From the NCBI RefSeq assembly GCF_016774335.1, contig NZ_JAETWA010000010.1:88659-152658 (forward strand): DNA of 64,000 bases, written 5' to 3'. Shown here piece by piece: positions 18,977 through 29,341 of this stretch. Source of the DNA: Luteimonas saliphila. Lineage in GTDB: Bacteria > Pseudomonadota > Gammaproteobacteria > Xanthomonadales > Xanthomonadaceae. Each line of letters opens with the position of its first letter. The stretch's first letter is position 1. A program made the translations under genes and the position numbers. Under the pieces are notes generated by a model, which saw nothing but the letters and a program-made list of their open reading frames with translations, did not search any database and was not told the DNA's origin.

Positions 18977-19303
18977 TCAGCCGAAGCTGCCGTCGCGCGC
19001 CGCGTTCTCGCCGCGATGGTGGTCGACCTGCTTCTTGCGGTGCTTGATCAGCAGGCGGTCGAGCTTGTCGGTCAGCAGGTCGATCGCGGCGTACATGTCG
19101 ATCGCGCTGGCATCGGCGTGCAGCGCCTTGCCGGCCAGGGTGAGGTTGGCCTCGGCCTTGTGGTTGGGCTTGTCCAGGCTGAGCTGCACGCGCACCTCGA
19201 ACGGACGGTCGAGGTGCCGCGACAGGCGCTGCAGCTTGCTGTCCACGTACTCGCGCAGGGCGGGTGTCACGTCGATGTCGTGGCCGTAGGTTTCGATCTG
19301 CAT
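18977..19303 (-). CDS. hpf: ribosome hibernation-promoting factor
   Basis: 108 residues from the ATG at 19303, which has a strong AGGAGG ribosome-binding site; an upstream ATG would add 10 residues without improving the fit. It is a short-form HPF/YfiA protein (MQIETYGHDIDVTPALREYV; HHRGENAARDGS tail) that binds the 30S decoding site and stabilises 70S or 100S inactive ribosomes in stationary phase. It lies downstream of rpoN, the usual position for this gene. Confidence 0.95.
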   Translation of the reverse strand: MQIETYGHDIDVTPALREYVDSKLQRLSRHLDRPFEVRVQLSLDKPNHKAEANLTLAGKALHADASAIDMYAAIDLLTDKLDRLLIKHRKKQVDHHRGENAARDGSFG

Positions 19304-19429
19304 GCGCTGCCTCCTGTCTGGGGACTCCAGCATCGCCCGAAACGGGTCGCTGCGGGTTGAAAACAGGTTAACGCAGGGATACGGGGCCGGCGAGCGCCCG
19401 GATCATGGACAGGTCGCATGAAAAGGCGT

Positions 19430-20887
19430 TCAATCGATTCTTATGCGTTCGTGCGACGCGGCGATGTGCAGGGCCTCGCGGTACTTGGCCACGGTCCGCC
19501 GCGCCACCGGCACCCCGGAGGCCTTCAGCGACTCGGCCAGGCGCGCGTCGGACAGCGGCTTGCGCGGGTCCTCGGCCTCGATCAGGCTGCGGATCATCTG
19601 CTGGATCGCGACGCTCGAGGCTTCGCCGCCGCCGTCGGTGTCGATGCCCGAGGCGAAGAAGTCGCGCAGCGCCAGCGTGCCGCGCGGGGTGTGCACGTGC
19701 TTGCGCGCCACCGCGCGCGAAACGGTCGATTCGTGCATGCCGATCTCGGCCGCGACCTCGCGCAGGGTCAGCGGTCGCAGTGCGCGCGCACCGAACTCGA
19801 GGAAGCCCGACTGCTGCCGGATCAGGCAGCGCACCACCTTGAGCAGGGTCTCGCCGCGCGCCTCCAGGTTCTTCAGCAGCCAGCGCGCCTCCTGCAGGCG
19901 ACCCTTGAGATACCCGGCATCGTCGCCGGCGGTGTGCTGGATCATGCGCTCGTACGCCTGGTGGATGGTCAGCTTCGGCAGCGAGCTGGTGGCCAGCATC
20001 GCCTGCCAGACGCCGTTGCGCCGGACGATCACGCAGTCCGGCACGACGTAGCTGTCCGCCGGCACGTCGCCGACCTGTGAACCCGGGCGCGGATCCATCG
20101 AGCGCAGCAGGTGCAGCGCGGTATCCGCCTCGTCGGCGCTGCAACCGAGCTGGTCGCACACGCCGCGCGCGCCGAGCTTGGGCAGGCGGTCGATCAGGGT
20201 GGTGGCGATGGTCAGTGCCAGCGCGCGGCCGGGGGTGTCGGGCGGCAGGGTGTCGAGCTGGATCCACAGGCATTCGGACAGGTCGCGGGCGCCGACGCCG
20301 ACCGGGTCCATGCGCTGGATCTGGCGCAGCACGGCGAGGACCTCGTCGTCGCCCGGCGCAGGCTCGGGGTCGAGCGCCGCGGCGATCTCGCTGAAGGGCA
20401 CCCGCAGGTAGCCGTCGTCCTCGATCGCGTCGATCAGGGCGGCGCCGATCCGGCGGTCGCGCGGCGACAGGTGGCCCAGATGCAATTGCCAGCTCAGATG
20501 GTCTCGCAGGGTCTCCGACTGCACCATGCGGTTGGCCGGGTCGCTCTCGTCGTCATCGCCCCGGCCGCCGGATCCGGCGTACTCGAAGCCCCCGCCGTCC
20601 TGCCAGCCGTCCTCCCGCCGCTCCCAGTCGTCGCCGTTGCCGCGGTCGTCCCCGGCGCTCTCCCGGTCCCGGTCTGCCTCGGCATTCGATTCGCCCGCCG
20701 CCGGCTTGCCGTCGAGTGCGATCGCCGGCGCGTCCTCCGCCCAGTCCAGCAGCGGATTGCTTTCGACCGCCGCGGCGATCTCGGCCTCCAGCTCGATCGC
20801 CGGCAGTTGCAACAGGTGCAGCGCCTGGCGCAGCTGCGGCGTCAGGACGAGGTGTTGACCCAGCGATGTCTGGAGGCGTGGCTTCAT
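19430..20887 (-). CDS. rpoN: RNA polymerase sigma-54 factor
   Basis: 485 residues. The N-terminal activator-interacting region I is typical (LGQHLVLTPQLRQALHLLQL). An acidic region II at residues 50-120 is rich in Glu, Asp and Gly. The core-binding and DNA-binding domains follow, with helix-turn-helix LTLREVAAEIGMHESTVSRA and the C-terminal RpoN box ARRTVAKYREALHI. It directs transcription from -24/-12 promoters with enhancer-binding activators. The ATG is 32 bases downstream of lptB on the same strand, the conserved lptB-rpoN arrangement. Confidence 0.97.
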   Translation of the reverse strand: MKPRLQTSLGQHLVLTPQLRQALHLLQLPAIELEAEIAAAVESNPLLDWAEDAPAIALDGKPAAGESNAEADRDRESAGDDRGNGDDWERREDGWQDGGGFEYAGSGGRGDDDESDPANRMVQSETLRDHLSWQLHLGHLSPRDRRIGAALIDAIEDDGYLRVPFSEIAAALDPEPAPGDDEVLAVLRQIQRMDPVGVGARDLSECLWIQLDTLPPDTPGRALALTIATTLIDRLPKLGARGVCDQLGCSADEADTALHLLRSMDPRPGSQVGDVPADSYVVPDCVIVRRNGVWQAMLATSSLPKLTIHQAYERMIQHTAGDDAGYLKGRLQEARWLLKNLEARGETLLKVVRCLIRQQSGFLEFGARALRPLTLREVAAEIGMHESTVSRAVARKHVHTPRGTLALRDFFASGIDTDGGGEASSVAIQQMIRSLIEAEDPRKPLSDARLAESLKASGVPVARRTVAKYREALHIAASHERIRID

Positions 20888-20919
20888 CGTCCCGCGGATC
20901 CCCTGGACGACGTGCACGG

Positions 20920-21638
<719 letters not shown>

Positions 21639-21639
<1 letters not shown>

Positions 21640-22172
21640 CAGTCCTGCTCTTCCTTGTCGGTCTCGGCCGCCGGCGCCCGGTTGCGCGGCTCGAACTGCA
21701 GGGTCACGCGCCCGCCGTCGGTGCCGCCGCCGCCCTGCACCTGCCCGGTGCGCATGTTGTAGACGATGCGCTCGCCGGCGATGCTGCCGCGACCGGGCTG
21801 CTGGACCACCGCGCCGCCGATGAACACCACGGTGTCCTGCTGCAGGTCGTAATCGACCTGGGCGGCGGTGGCGTTCATGGTTCCGCCGTTGTCCATCTGC
21901 TGCTTCAGTCGCACCGGCGAGCCGCTCAGCTTCGCGCTCTGGATGTCGCCGTCGCCCTGGCGGATGTCGGCGCGCGCGGCGTCGATCACCAGCGTGCCCT
22001 GCACGATGTGGACGTTGCCGGTCAGCACGCAGGGACCGGATTCGGTGACCGTGCAGTCGCTCTTGTTGGCCTGCACCCGCATCGTCTGCTGGCGGTCGGA
22101 GGATTTGGCCATCGCGGTGCCTGCGCAGCAGATGGCGGCGATCGCCAGGACGAGCTCAGCGTTTCGGGTCAT
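21639..22172 (-). CDS. lptA: LPS transport periplasmic protein LptA
   Basis: 177 residues with a signal peptide ([20 protein letters not shown], cleavage after MAK or AMA). The OstA-type beta-jellyroll is recognisable: [25 protein letters not shown] and [19 protein letters not shown]. LptA forms the periplasmic bridge carrying LPS between LptC and LptD. The gene overlaps lptC by 17 bases and lptB by one. The C-terminal tail is acidic and low-complexity. Confidence 0.93.
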
Positions 22173-22713
22173 TGGTCAGGCTCACGTTGGACAGGAGCTG
22201 GATGCGCTTGCCGGCCAGATCGGCCTCCATCCCGGTACCGCGCATTGTAGTGCCGGGGCTGGTGATGGTCACGGCGGCCGCGGACGTGGCGCGGTCGTCG
22301 TCGGGGTGGATGTCGAGCTGCTCGGTCCGCAGCACGGTGGGCCGGCTGGCGCCCATCGGGCTGTCGGCGACGACATCGCCGTGCAGCTTGACCAGGGTGC
22401 TCTTCTCGTTCACCCAGCCGGTGCGCGAGCGGACCTCCCAGCGGCTGCCGTGCTCGTCGGGCATCAGGAACAGCGGCGTCACCAGCTCCAGCGTGCGCGC
22501 GCCGGGCGTCTGCCGCAGCTCGGGCGCGCGCAGCGAGAACGACTCCTGGCCGTCGCTGTCCAGGGTCACCACCTCGAAGTCGCGCAGGATGAAGTCCGAG
22601 CGCGCCTCGGCCGCCGTCTCCGGCGCGTCGGGCTGGTGCGCGCGCCAGGCGAACCAGCCGCTCAGCAGGGCGCCGGCGAACAGGACGAGGATGAGCGCGA
22701 GGCGCCAGTTCAT
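22156..22713 (-). CDS. lptC: LPS export membrane protein LptC
   Basis: 185 residues from the ATG at 22713. A single N-terminal membrane anchor (LALILVLFAGALLSGWFAW) is followed by a periplasmic beta-jellyroll with DFEVVTLDSDGQESFSLRAP and LDIHPDDDRATS. LptC accepts LPS from LptB2FG and passes it to LptA. The start overlaps the kdsC stop by four bases (ATGA), and its end overlaps lptA. Confidence 0.93.
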   Translation of the reverse strand: MNWRLALILVLFAGALLSGWFAWRAHQPDAPETAAEARSDFILRDFEVVTLDSDGQESFSLRAPELRQTPGARTLELVTPLFLMPDEHGSRWEVRSRTGWVNEKSTLVKLHGDVVADSPMGASRPTVLRTEQLDIHPDDDRATSAAAVTITSPGTTMRGTGMEADLAGKRIQLLSNVSLTNDPKR

Positions 22714-23303
22714 CGACGGCCCCCGGCAAGCAGTGCCTCGACGCGGCCCTGGGCGTGCAGGATCAGGTCGCACAGTTCGCGCGCCGCGCCTTCGCCGCCG
22801 CGCGACGGGGTGACCCAGTGCACTTCCCCGCGCAGCCAGTGGTGCACGTTCGCCGGCGCGACGGCGAAGCCGACCCCGCGCAGCACCTCCAGGTCGGGCA
22901 GGTCGTCGCCCATGAACGCGACCTCGTCCATCGTCAGCCCCATGCGCGCGGCGATCGCGCCCAGGCAGGCGACCTTGTCCTTGCAGTCGACGTGCGGCTC
23001 GGCGCCGAGTTCGCGTGCGCGGTTGGCGGCGACGGTGCTGTTGCGCGCGGTGACGAAGGCCACGGCGACCCCGGCCTTGCGCAACTGCACCAGGCCCTGG
23101 CCGTCGAGCACCTGGAACGCCTTGGACTCGCGCCCGTCCTCGTCGAACCACAGCCGCCCGTCGGTGAGCGTGCCGTCGACGTCGAAGCCGACCAGCCGGA
23201 TCTTCGCGGCGCGGGCGACCAGCTCGTCGGAATAGGCGGGGGAGGCGTGGGGCACGTGAGGAGTGTCCGGATGGGAGAAGGCGGCAGAGGCAGGAAACCG
23301 CAT
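22710..23303 (-). CDS. kdsC: 3-deoxy-D-manno-octulosonate 8-phosphate phosphatase
   Basis: 197 residues of the HAD C0 class. Motif I DVDGTLTDG holds the nucleophile and general-acid aspartates; motif II Thr is in FVTARNS, and the late motif is FMGDDLPDLEVL. The enzyme releases phosphate from Kdo-8-P to make Kdo for LPS inner core. The first 15-20 residues (MRFPASAAFSHPDTPH) are atypical, so a start inside them, such as an in-frame GTG, may be the real one. It lies between kdsD and lptC. Confidence 0.94.
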   Translation of the reverse strand: MRFPASAAFSHPDTPHVPHASPAYSDELVARAAKIRLVGFDVDGTLTDGRLWFDEDGRESKAFQVLDGQGLVQLRKAGVAVAFVTARNSTVAANRARELGAEPHVDCKDKVACLGAIAARMGLTMDEVAFMGDDLPDLEVLRGVGFAVAPANVHHWLRGEVHWVTPSRGGEGAARELCDLILHAQGRVEALLAGGRR

Positions 23304-23350
23304 CCTGCCTTTACCTGCGGCGAATCAGGCATCGTCGCCCGGGGAGCGGG

Positions 23351-24361
23351 TCATACCACCCGCGCCCGCAGCAGGTCGTGGACGTTGAGCGCGCCGACCA
23401 CGCGGCGGTCGGCGTCCAGCACCAGCAGGGCGTTGATCTTGCGGGTTTCCATCAACCGCGCGGCTTCGACCGCGAGCGCGTCGCTGCCGATGGTGACCGG
23501 GTCGCGGGTCATCACGTCGCGGATCGGCGTGGCATGCACGTCGACCCGGCGGTCGCCGAGGGTGCGGCGCAGGTCTCCGTCCGTGTACAGGCCGAGCAGA
23601 GCGCCCTGCGCGTCGACCACCGCCGTCACGCCCAGTCGCTTGCGGCTCATCTCGAGCAGCGCCTCGCCCAGCGAGGCGTCGCCGGATACCCGCGGCACGT
23701 CCTCGCCGGTGTGCATCACGTCGGCGATGTGCAGCAGCAGGCGCCGGCCGAGCGCGCCGGCCGGGTGCGAGCGCGCGAAATCGTCGGCGGTGAAGCCGCG
23801 CGCCTCCAGCAGCGCGACCGCCAGCGCGTCGCCCATCGCCATCGCCGCGGTGGTGCTGGCGGTCGGCGCGAGATGCAGCGGGCAGGCTTCCTCGGGCACG
23901 CTGATGTCGAGGTGCGTGTCGGCGGCCCTGGCCAGCGTCGACTGCGGCCGGCCGGTCATCGCCAGCAGCGCGTTGCCCTGGCGCTTGAGCACCGGCAGCA
24001 GCATCAGGATCTCGTCGGACTCGCCCGAGTACGACACCGCCAGCACGATGTCGGCGTCGGTGACCATGCCGAGGTCGCCGTGACCGGCCTCGCCCGGGTG
24101 CATGTAGAACGCCGGGGTGCCGGTCGAGGCGAGCGTGGCCGAGATCTTGCGCGCGACGTGGCCGGACTTGCCCATGCCGGTACAGACCACGCGCCCCTGG
24201 GTGGCGAGGATCCGCTCGCAGGCCCGCGAGAACGCGCCGTCCAGCCGTGCGGCCACCGCCTGCAGACCGCGCGCCTCGACCTCGAACACGCGCCGACCGC
24301 TGGCGGCGAGGGCCGGTGCTCCGGCGGGTGCTTCGCGGGACGATGTCGCTTGCGTGGCCAT
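23351..24361 (-). CDS. kdsD: arabinose-5-phosphate isomerase
   Basis: 336 residues. A SIS domain (VVCTGMGKSGHVARKISATLASTGTPA; SYSGESDEI; PTASTTAAMAMGDALAVALL) is followed by two CBS repeats (about 215-330, ending VVGALNVHDLLRA). It converts ribulose-5-phosphate to arabinose-5-phosphate for Kdo synthesis and heads the kdsD-kdsC-lpt operon. The 122-base gap to divergent ibaG contains an AT-rich patch with TAAAAT on the minus strand near 24400, a candidate -10 element, and a CCTAA...TTAGG inverted repeat. Confidence 0.95.
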   Translation of the reverse strand: MATQATSSREAPAGAPALAASGRRVFEVEARGLQAVAARLDGAFSRACERILATQGRVVCTGMGKSGHVARKISATLASTGTPAFYMHPGEAGHGDLGMVTDADIVLAVSYSGESDEILMLLPVLKRQGNALLAMTGRPQSTLARAADTHLDISVPEEACPLHLAPTASTTAAMAMGDALAVALLEARGFTADDFARSHPAGALGRRLLLHIADVMHTGEDVPRVSGDASLGEALLEMSRKRLGVTAVVDAQGALLGLYTDGDLRRTLGDRRVDVHATPIRDVMTRDPVTIGSDALAVEAARLMETRKINALLVLDADRRVVGALNVHDLLRARVV

Positions 24362-24386
24362 ATCCGGTGGGCAGGCTTTCCGTTAA

Positions 24387-25979
<1,593 letters not shown>

Positions 25980-25989
25980 GGCGCCGCGC

Positions 25990-26313
25990 GTGAGCACCGC
26001 GAGGCCGCGATTCTCGCCCAGGCGCAAGGCGTTGCTGGCGTTCGTGGTGCTGCTGCTGGCCGCGATGCTGGTTCTGCGCCTGCTGGGCATCGCCGGCTTC
26101 AACGGCACCGCGCCCGAAGGCATGGACTGGAACGACGACGGCGTGGCCAGCCGCGCCGAAATCGTGCAGGGCTACACGGTCATCGCGGTCGACGAGACGC
26201 GCGAAGGTCCGCGCAGCTGCCGCCGCTACGTGCACCTGCGCGATCGCGAGACGCCGTTCCGGGTGGAATGCCGGGTCGAGTTCGCGAACGACGGGGATGG
26301 GCAGGCGCAGTAG
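25990..26313 (+). CDS. small membrane-anchored protein with one EF-hand-like loop
   Basis: 107 residues from a GTG start 10 bases after murA, so likely in the same transcript. A basic N-terminus precedes one hydrophobic segment (ALLAFVVLLLAAMLVLRLLG, about residues 14-33). The external part holds a canonical EF-hand loop, D-W-N-D-D-G-V-A-S-R-A-E, with Asp/Asn at positions 1, 3 and 5, Gly at 6 and Glu at 12. The rest has no recognised domain but contains a Cys pair (SCRRY, VECRV). A calcium-sensing or calcium-stabilised envelope role is an inference. No catalytic motif is seen. Confidence 0.65.
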   Translation: MSTARPRFSPRRKALLAFVVLLLAAMLVLRLLGIAGFNGTAPEGMDWNDDGVASRAEIVQGYTVIAVDETREGPRSCRRYVHLRDRETPFRVECRVEFANDGDGQAQ

Positions 26314-26331
26314 CCAGGTACCCGCCGGAGG

Positions 26332-27012
26332 CTATTTCCAGGAGGTCAGCCGCAGGCTGACGGTTTCGCTGCCACCTTCGGCCTGGACCAGCCGCACCGG
26401 CACCGGGACACCCGCGGCGATCCAGACGCTGGTGGTCTTGCCGTTCGAAGAAGACACGACCCTGGTCGCCTGCATGGTGCGACCGTTGACGGTCACGGCC
26501 TCGATGCCGACGCGACGGAAGCGCATCGGCCTTGCCTTGCCGTTCTCGACCACCCGATAGTCCAGCGGCTTGCCCGCGGCCACGTCGCGCGCGAGCGCCA
26601 GCTGCAACAGCAGGCCGTCGACGTCTCCTGCACGGATCGCGACCGGCCCGCGCCGGGCACGCTTGGCATCGCCGCTCCAGCTGGCCTGCATCGACTTCCA
26701 GTCGAACTTCGCCGGCACGCTCTTGCGCTGGCCAACGTAGCTGGTCCTGTCGGCGCCACCCAGCGGCATCAGCATTCCGCTGCGCGACTCGGTGAAAAAC
26801 GTCGCCTGGCTCATCGACGCCGCCACGTTCTCGAGGCTCATCGCCAGCGCCCACTGGCTTCCGCGGGGCGCGAGCACCATCACGCCGCTGGCGGGAACGC
26901 CCTTGTACTTCGCCGAGTACTGCGCGGTGAACGGCTTGAGCGCGGCGTCGGCCGGTGCCGCGAATACAGCCCCGCAGACGGCGAGCAGGAGCGCGGCGAG
27001 TCGATTGCGCAT
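26332..27012 (-). CDS. DUF3108 domain periplasmic protein, copy 1 (most downstream)
   Basis: 226 residues. A signal peptide (MRNRLAALLLAVCGAVFAAP, then ADA) precedes a DUF3108 domain opening LKPFTAQYSAKYKGVPASG and ending in a VPVPVRLVQ segment shared with the two adjacent genes. The three proteins align throughout: AxYxAxYxG start, FDW/YDW-x-x-WxGD core, GPVxIxAGDxDGLLxxLA and VxxGxPxPVRxLQ. They are tandem paralogues in one operon behind purN. DUF3108 has no settled biochemical role that I can cite; an envelope function is suggested by the signal peptides. Confidence 0.82.
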   Translation of the reverse strand: MRNRLAALLLAVCGAVFAAPADAALKPFTAQYSAKYKGVPASGVMVLAPRGSQWALAMSLENVAASMSQATFFTESRSGMLMPLGGADRTSYVGQRKSVPAKFDWKSMQASWSGDAKRARRGPVAIRAGDVDGLLLQLALARDVAAGKPLDYRVVENGKARPMRFRRVGIEAVTVNGRTMQATRVVSSSNGKTTSVWIAAGVPVPVRLVQAEGGSETVSLRLTSWK

Positions 27013-27044
27013 GGCAGGACCGTTGCAGTGATCCACGTGGGAAA

Positions 27045-27746
27045 TCAGCGCAGCGATTTGAGCTGCAGGTCGATATGGTCGCGACCATCCCGTTGCTGCA
27101 GGATGCGCGCGGGCACGGGCAGGCCGTCGACGATCCACGCGGTGATGCTGCGGTCGTCGTCCTTCCAGGTGACCTTGGTCGCCTTCCGGGTCTTGCCGGC
27201 GACCGAGATCTCTTCGGTGCCCGCCGGCCGGAACGCCTGGCGTTTGACCCGCCCGTCCTCGACCAGGCGGTAGTTCAACGGCTTGCCGGCCTTGAAATCG
27301 CGCACCAGCGCGAGGTTCATGAGCATGCCGTCGAGGTCGCCGGCCTGCAGCTTCACCGGACCGCGGCGGTCGGGTTTGACGTCCCCGTCCCAGGTGGCCT
27401 GGCCGCTGTCCCAGTCGTAGGTGGCGTTGACCGAGCGCTTCTTGACCAGCATCGCCGCGAGTCCCGATTCGCCGCCTTGCGAGTCGTTCCCGGACAGCGG
27501 GCGCCACTGGCCGCCGTCTGCCTCGAACACGGTGCTCTGCGCCAGGCGCGCGCCGGCGCCGGTGACTTCGAGGCTGTATTTCCAGCGGTTGCCGCCCTCG
27601 GGTGCCAAGGTCATGCGGCCGTTGGCCTGCATGCCCATGTAGTGGGCGCCGTAATCGGCGGTAAACGGCTCGACCGCAGCCAGCGGCGCACTGGCGAGTG
27701 CGAACACGGCGGCGATCGCGGCGCTGCGGAAAGGGGATCGGAACAT
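27045..27746 (-). CDS. DUF3108 domain periplasmic protein, copy 2 (middle)
   Basis: 233 residues from the ATG at 27746, which has an upstream GAGGA and gives a normal signal peptide (MFRSPFRSAAIAAVFALAS then APLAA). An ATG at 27767 would overlap the stop of copy 3 (ATGA) and add 7 residues. The DUF3108 pattern is VEPFTADYGAHYMGMQANG, TYDWDSGQATWDGD, GPVKLQAGDLDGMLMNLAL and VDGLPVPARILQ. It lies 32 bases upstream of copy 1 and is clearly paralogous to it. Confidence 0.82.
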   Translation of the reverse strand: MFRSPFRSAAIAAVFALASAPLAAVEPFTADYGAHYMGMQANGRMTLAPEGGNRWKYSLEVTGAGARLAQSTVFEADGGQWRPLSGNDSQGGESGLAAMLVKKRSVNATYDWDSGQATWDGDVKPDRRGPVKLQAGDLDGMLMNLALVRDFKAGKPLNYRLVEDGRVKRQAFRPAGTEEISVAGKTRKATKVTWKDDDRSITAWIVDGLPVPARILQQRDGRDHIDLQLKSLR

Positions 27747-27763
27747 CGGCAGGGTCCTCGTTG

Positions 27764-28558
27764 TCATTGCACGGCCTGGTATTCGACCAGGCGCAGGTCG
27801 ACGGCGTCCTCGCCGTCCTCGCGTTGCAGGATGCGCACCGGCGTCGGCACGCCGTCGGCGATCCAGAAGATCGTCTCGTCGTTGCCGCCATTGGTGCGCT
27901 CCACCCGCAGCGCCTCGTAGTTCAGCTCGGCCACGGTCACCGGTTCGGTCTGCGCCGCGACCTGGTAGGCATAATCGCGCACCCGGCCGCCGTCGACGAA
28001 ACGATATTGCAGGCGTCTGCCCGGCTGCGCATCGCGGATCACCGCCAGGTTGATCAGCAGCCCGCTCATGTCGCCGTAGCGGATCGGCACCGGCGCGCGC
28101 CGGTCCTTGGCGAGGTCGCCCGTCCACTGCGCATTGTTCGCGTGCCAGTCGTAGGTGCCGGTGACCTTGCGGTTGAAGAACAGCGCCGCCTTGCGCACGG
28201 TGCTCTGCGACAGCGGCCGGTAGATGCCGTTGGCCTCGTCGAACACGGTGCTCTGCTCCAGGTTCAGGCCGGCGATCCCGGCCAGCCCGCGGTCGCCGCG
28301 GATGCCCAGGTCGATGCGCCAGCGCGACGCCGCGTCGTCGCGGACCACCTGCATGGTCGCGTTGCCGGCGGGCTTGCCGCCGTACCACGCCTCGTACGTG
28401 GCGACGAAAGGCTGCAGGACCGCGGCGCGAGGGGCAGCGGCCGTTGCGGACGCATCCGCGGCCTGCGGCGCCAGCGCGCGCGCAGGCACGGCAACGCCCG
28501 CGGCCACGACGGCCAGGGCGGCGATGCATGCGGAGAGCAGGGAAGGGGTCGGGCGCAT
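27764..28558 (-). CDS. DUF3108 domain periplasmic protein, copy 3 (first in the set)
   Basis: 264 residues from the ATG at 28558, 10 bases after the purN stop. A signal peptide (SACIAALAVVAAGVAVPARA) and an Ala-rich spacer precede the DUF3108 domain (LQPFVATYEAWYGGKPAG; TYDWHANNAQWTGD; IRYGDMSGLLINLAVI; ADGVPTPVRILQRED). It is the longest and most divergent of the three. Position behind purM-purN is shared with relatives, so this looks like an old local amplification. Confidence 0.82.
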   Translation of the reverse strand: MRPTPSLLSACIAALAVVAAGVAVPARALAPQAADASATAAAPRAAVLQPFVATYEAWYGGKPAGNATMQVVRDDAASRWRIDLGIRGDRGLAGIAGLNLEQSTVFDEANGIYRPLSQSTVRKAALFFNRKVTGTYDWHANNAQWTGDLAKDRRAPVPIRYGDMSGLLINLAVIRDAQPGRRLQYRFVDGGRVRDYAYQVAAQTEPVTVAELNYEALRVERTNGGNDETIFWIADGVPTPVRILQREDGEDAVDLRLVEYQAVQ

Positions 28559-28568
28559 AGGCCGGACA

Positions 28569-29330
28569 TCATGCAAAGGCGTCGTTGCACGACAGCTGAA
28601 GCGCAGCGGTCAGCGCGTGTGCATCCACGTGAACGCCGTCTTCATCCAGCGTCACGCGCGCCGCGGCGAACAGGCGCAGGCTCGCGACCAGCAGCGGATG
28701 CTCGCGGGCCAGCACCCGGGCGGCAAGGCTCGCTTCGCTGTCGCAGGGTTCGACCGGGACGCGGACCTGCGCGATCAACGGGCCGCCATCGAGGTCCGGA
28801 GTGACGAAATGCACGCTCGCACCGTGTTCACGGACGCCCGCCCGCAGCGCCTGGCGATGCGTGTGCAGGCCCTTGAACGCCGGCAGCAGGGACGGGTGGA
28901 TGTTGATGATGCGCCCGGCGCGCGGCGCGAGCGCGGTCGCGTCGATCAGGCGCATGTAGCCGGCGCAGACGATCAGGTCCGGCGCCACCGCATCGATCCG
29001 GGCGAACAGCGCCTGGTCGAACGCGGCGCGCGAAGGGAAGTCCCTGGGCGACAGCGCTTCGGCGTGCACCCCGGCCGCGCGTGCGCGTTGCAGCGCTTGC
29101 GCCTCGGCCCGGTCGGAGAACACGCCGACGACGATCGCGTGCAGCGTGCCCGCCGCGATCGCGTCGAGGATCGCCTGCAGGTTGCTGCCGCGGCCCGAAA
29201 CGAGGACGGCGAGGCGGTAGGGTCGGCACCCCGCTCCCGGGGCCGGGAGATCGCTGGATTCACGGGCGCCGGTACCGCGCGGGCGCACGGGCGCATCGCA
29301 CGTCCCCGTTCCCGATTTCCGCTTCCCCAT
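28569..29330 (-). CDS. purN: phosphoribosylglycinamide formyltransferase
   Basis: 253 residues from the ATG at 29330. It transfers the formyl group of 10-formyl-THF to GAR in purine synthesis. Motifs LVSGRGSNLQAILDAI, the catalytic Asn-His in IINIHPSLLPAFKG and the Asp in VTPDLDGGPLIAQ are present. The N-terminal 40 residues (Arg/Gly/Pro-rich) precede the conserved start and have no counterpart in typical PurN of about 210-220 residues; translation may begin later at a non-ATG codon. It follows purM by 11 bases. Confidence 0.93.
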   Translation of the reverse strand: MGKRKSGTGTCDAPVRPRGTGARESSDLPAPGAGCRPYRLAVLVSGRGSNLQAILDAIAAGTLHAIVVGVFSDRAEAQALQRARAAGVHAEALSPRDFPSRAAFDQALFARIDAVAPDLIVCAGYMRLIDATALAPRAGRIINIHPSLLPAFKGLHTHRQALRAGVREHGASVHFVTPDLDGGPLIAQVRVPVEPCDSEASLAARVLAREHPLLVASLRLFAAARVTLDEDGVHVDAHALTAALQLSCNDAFA

Positions 29331-29341
29331 TCCCGGCCCTT

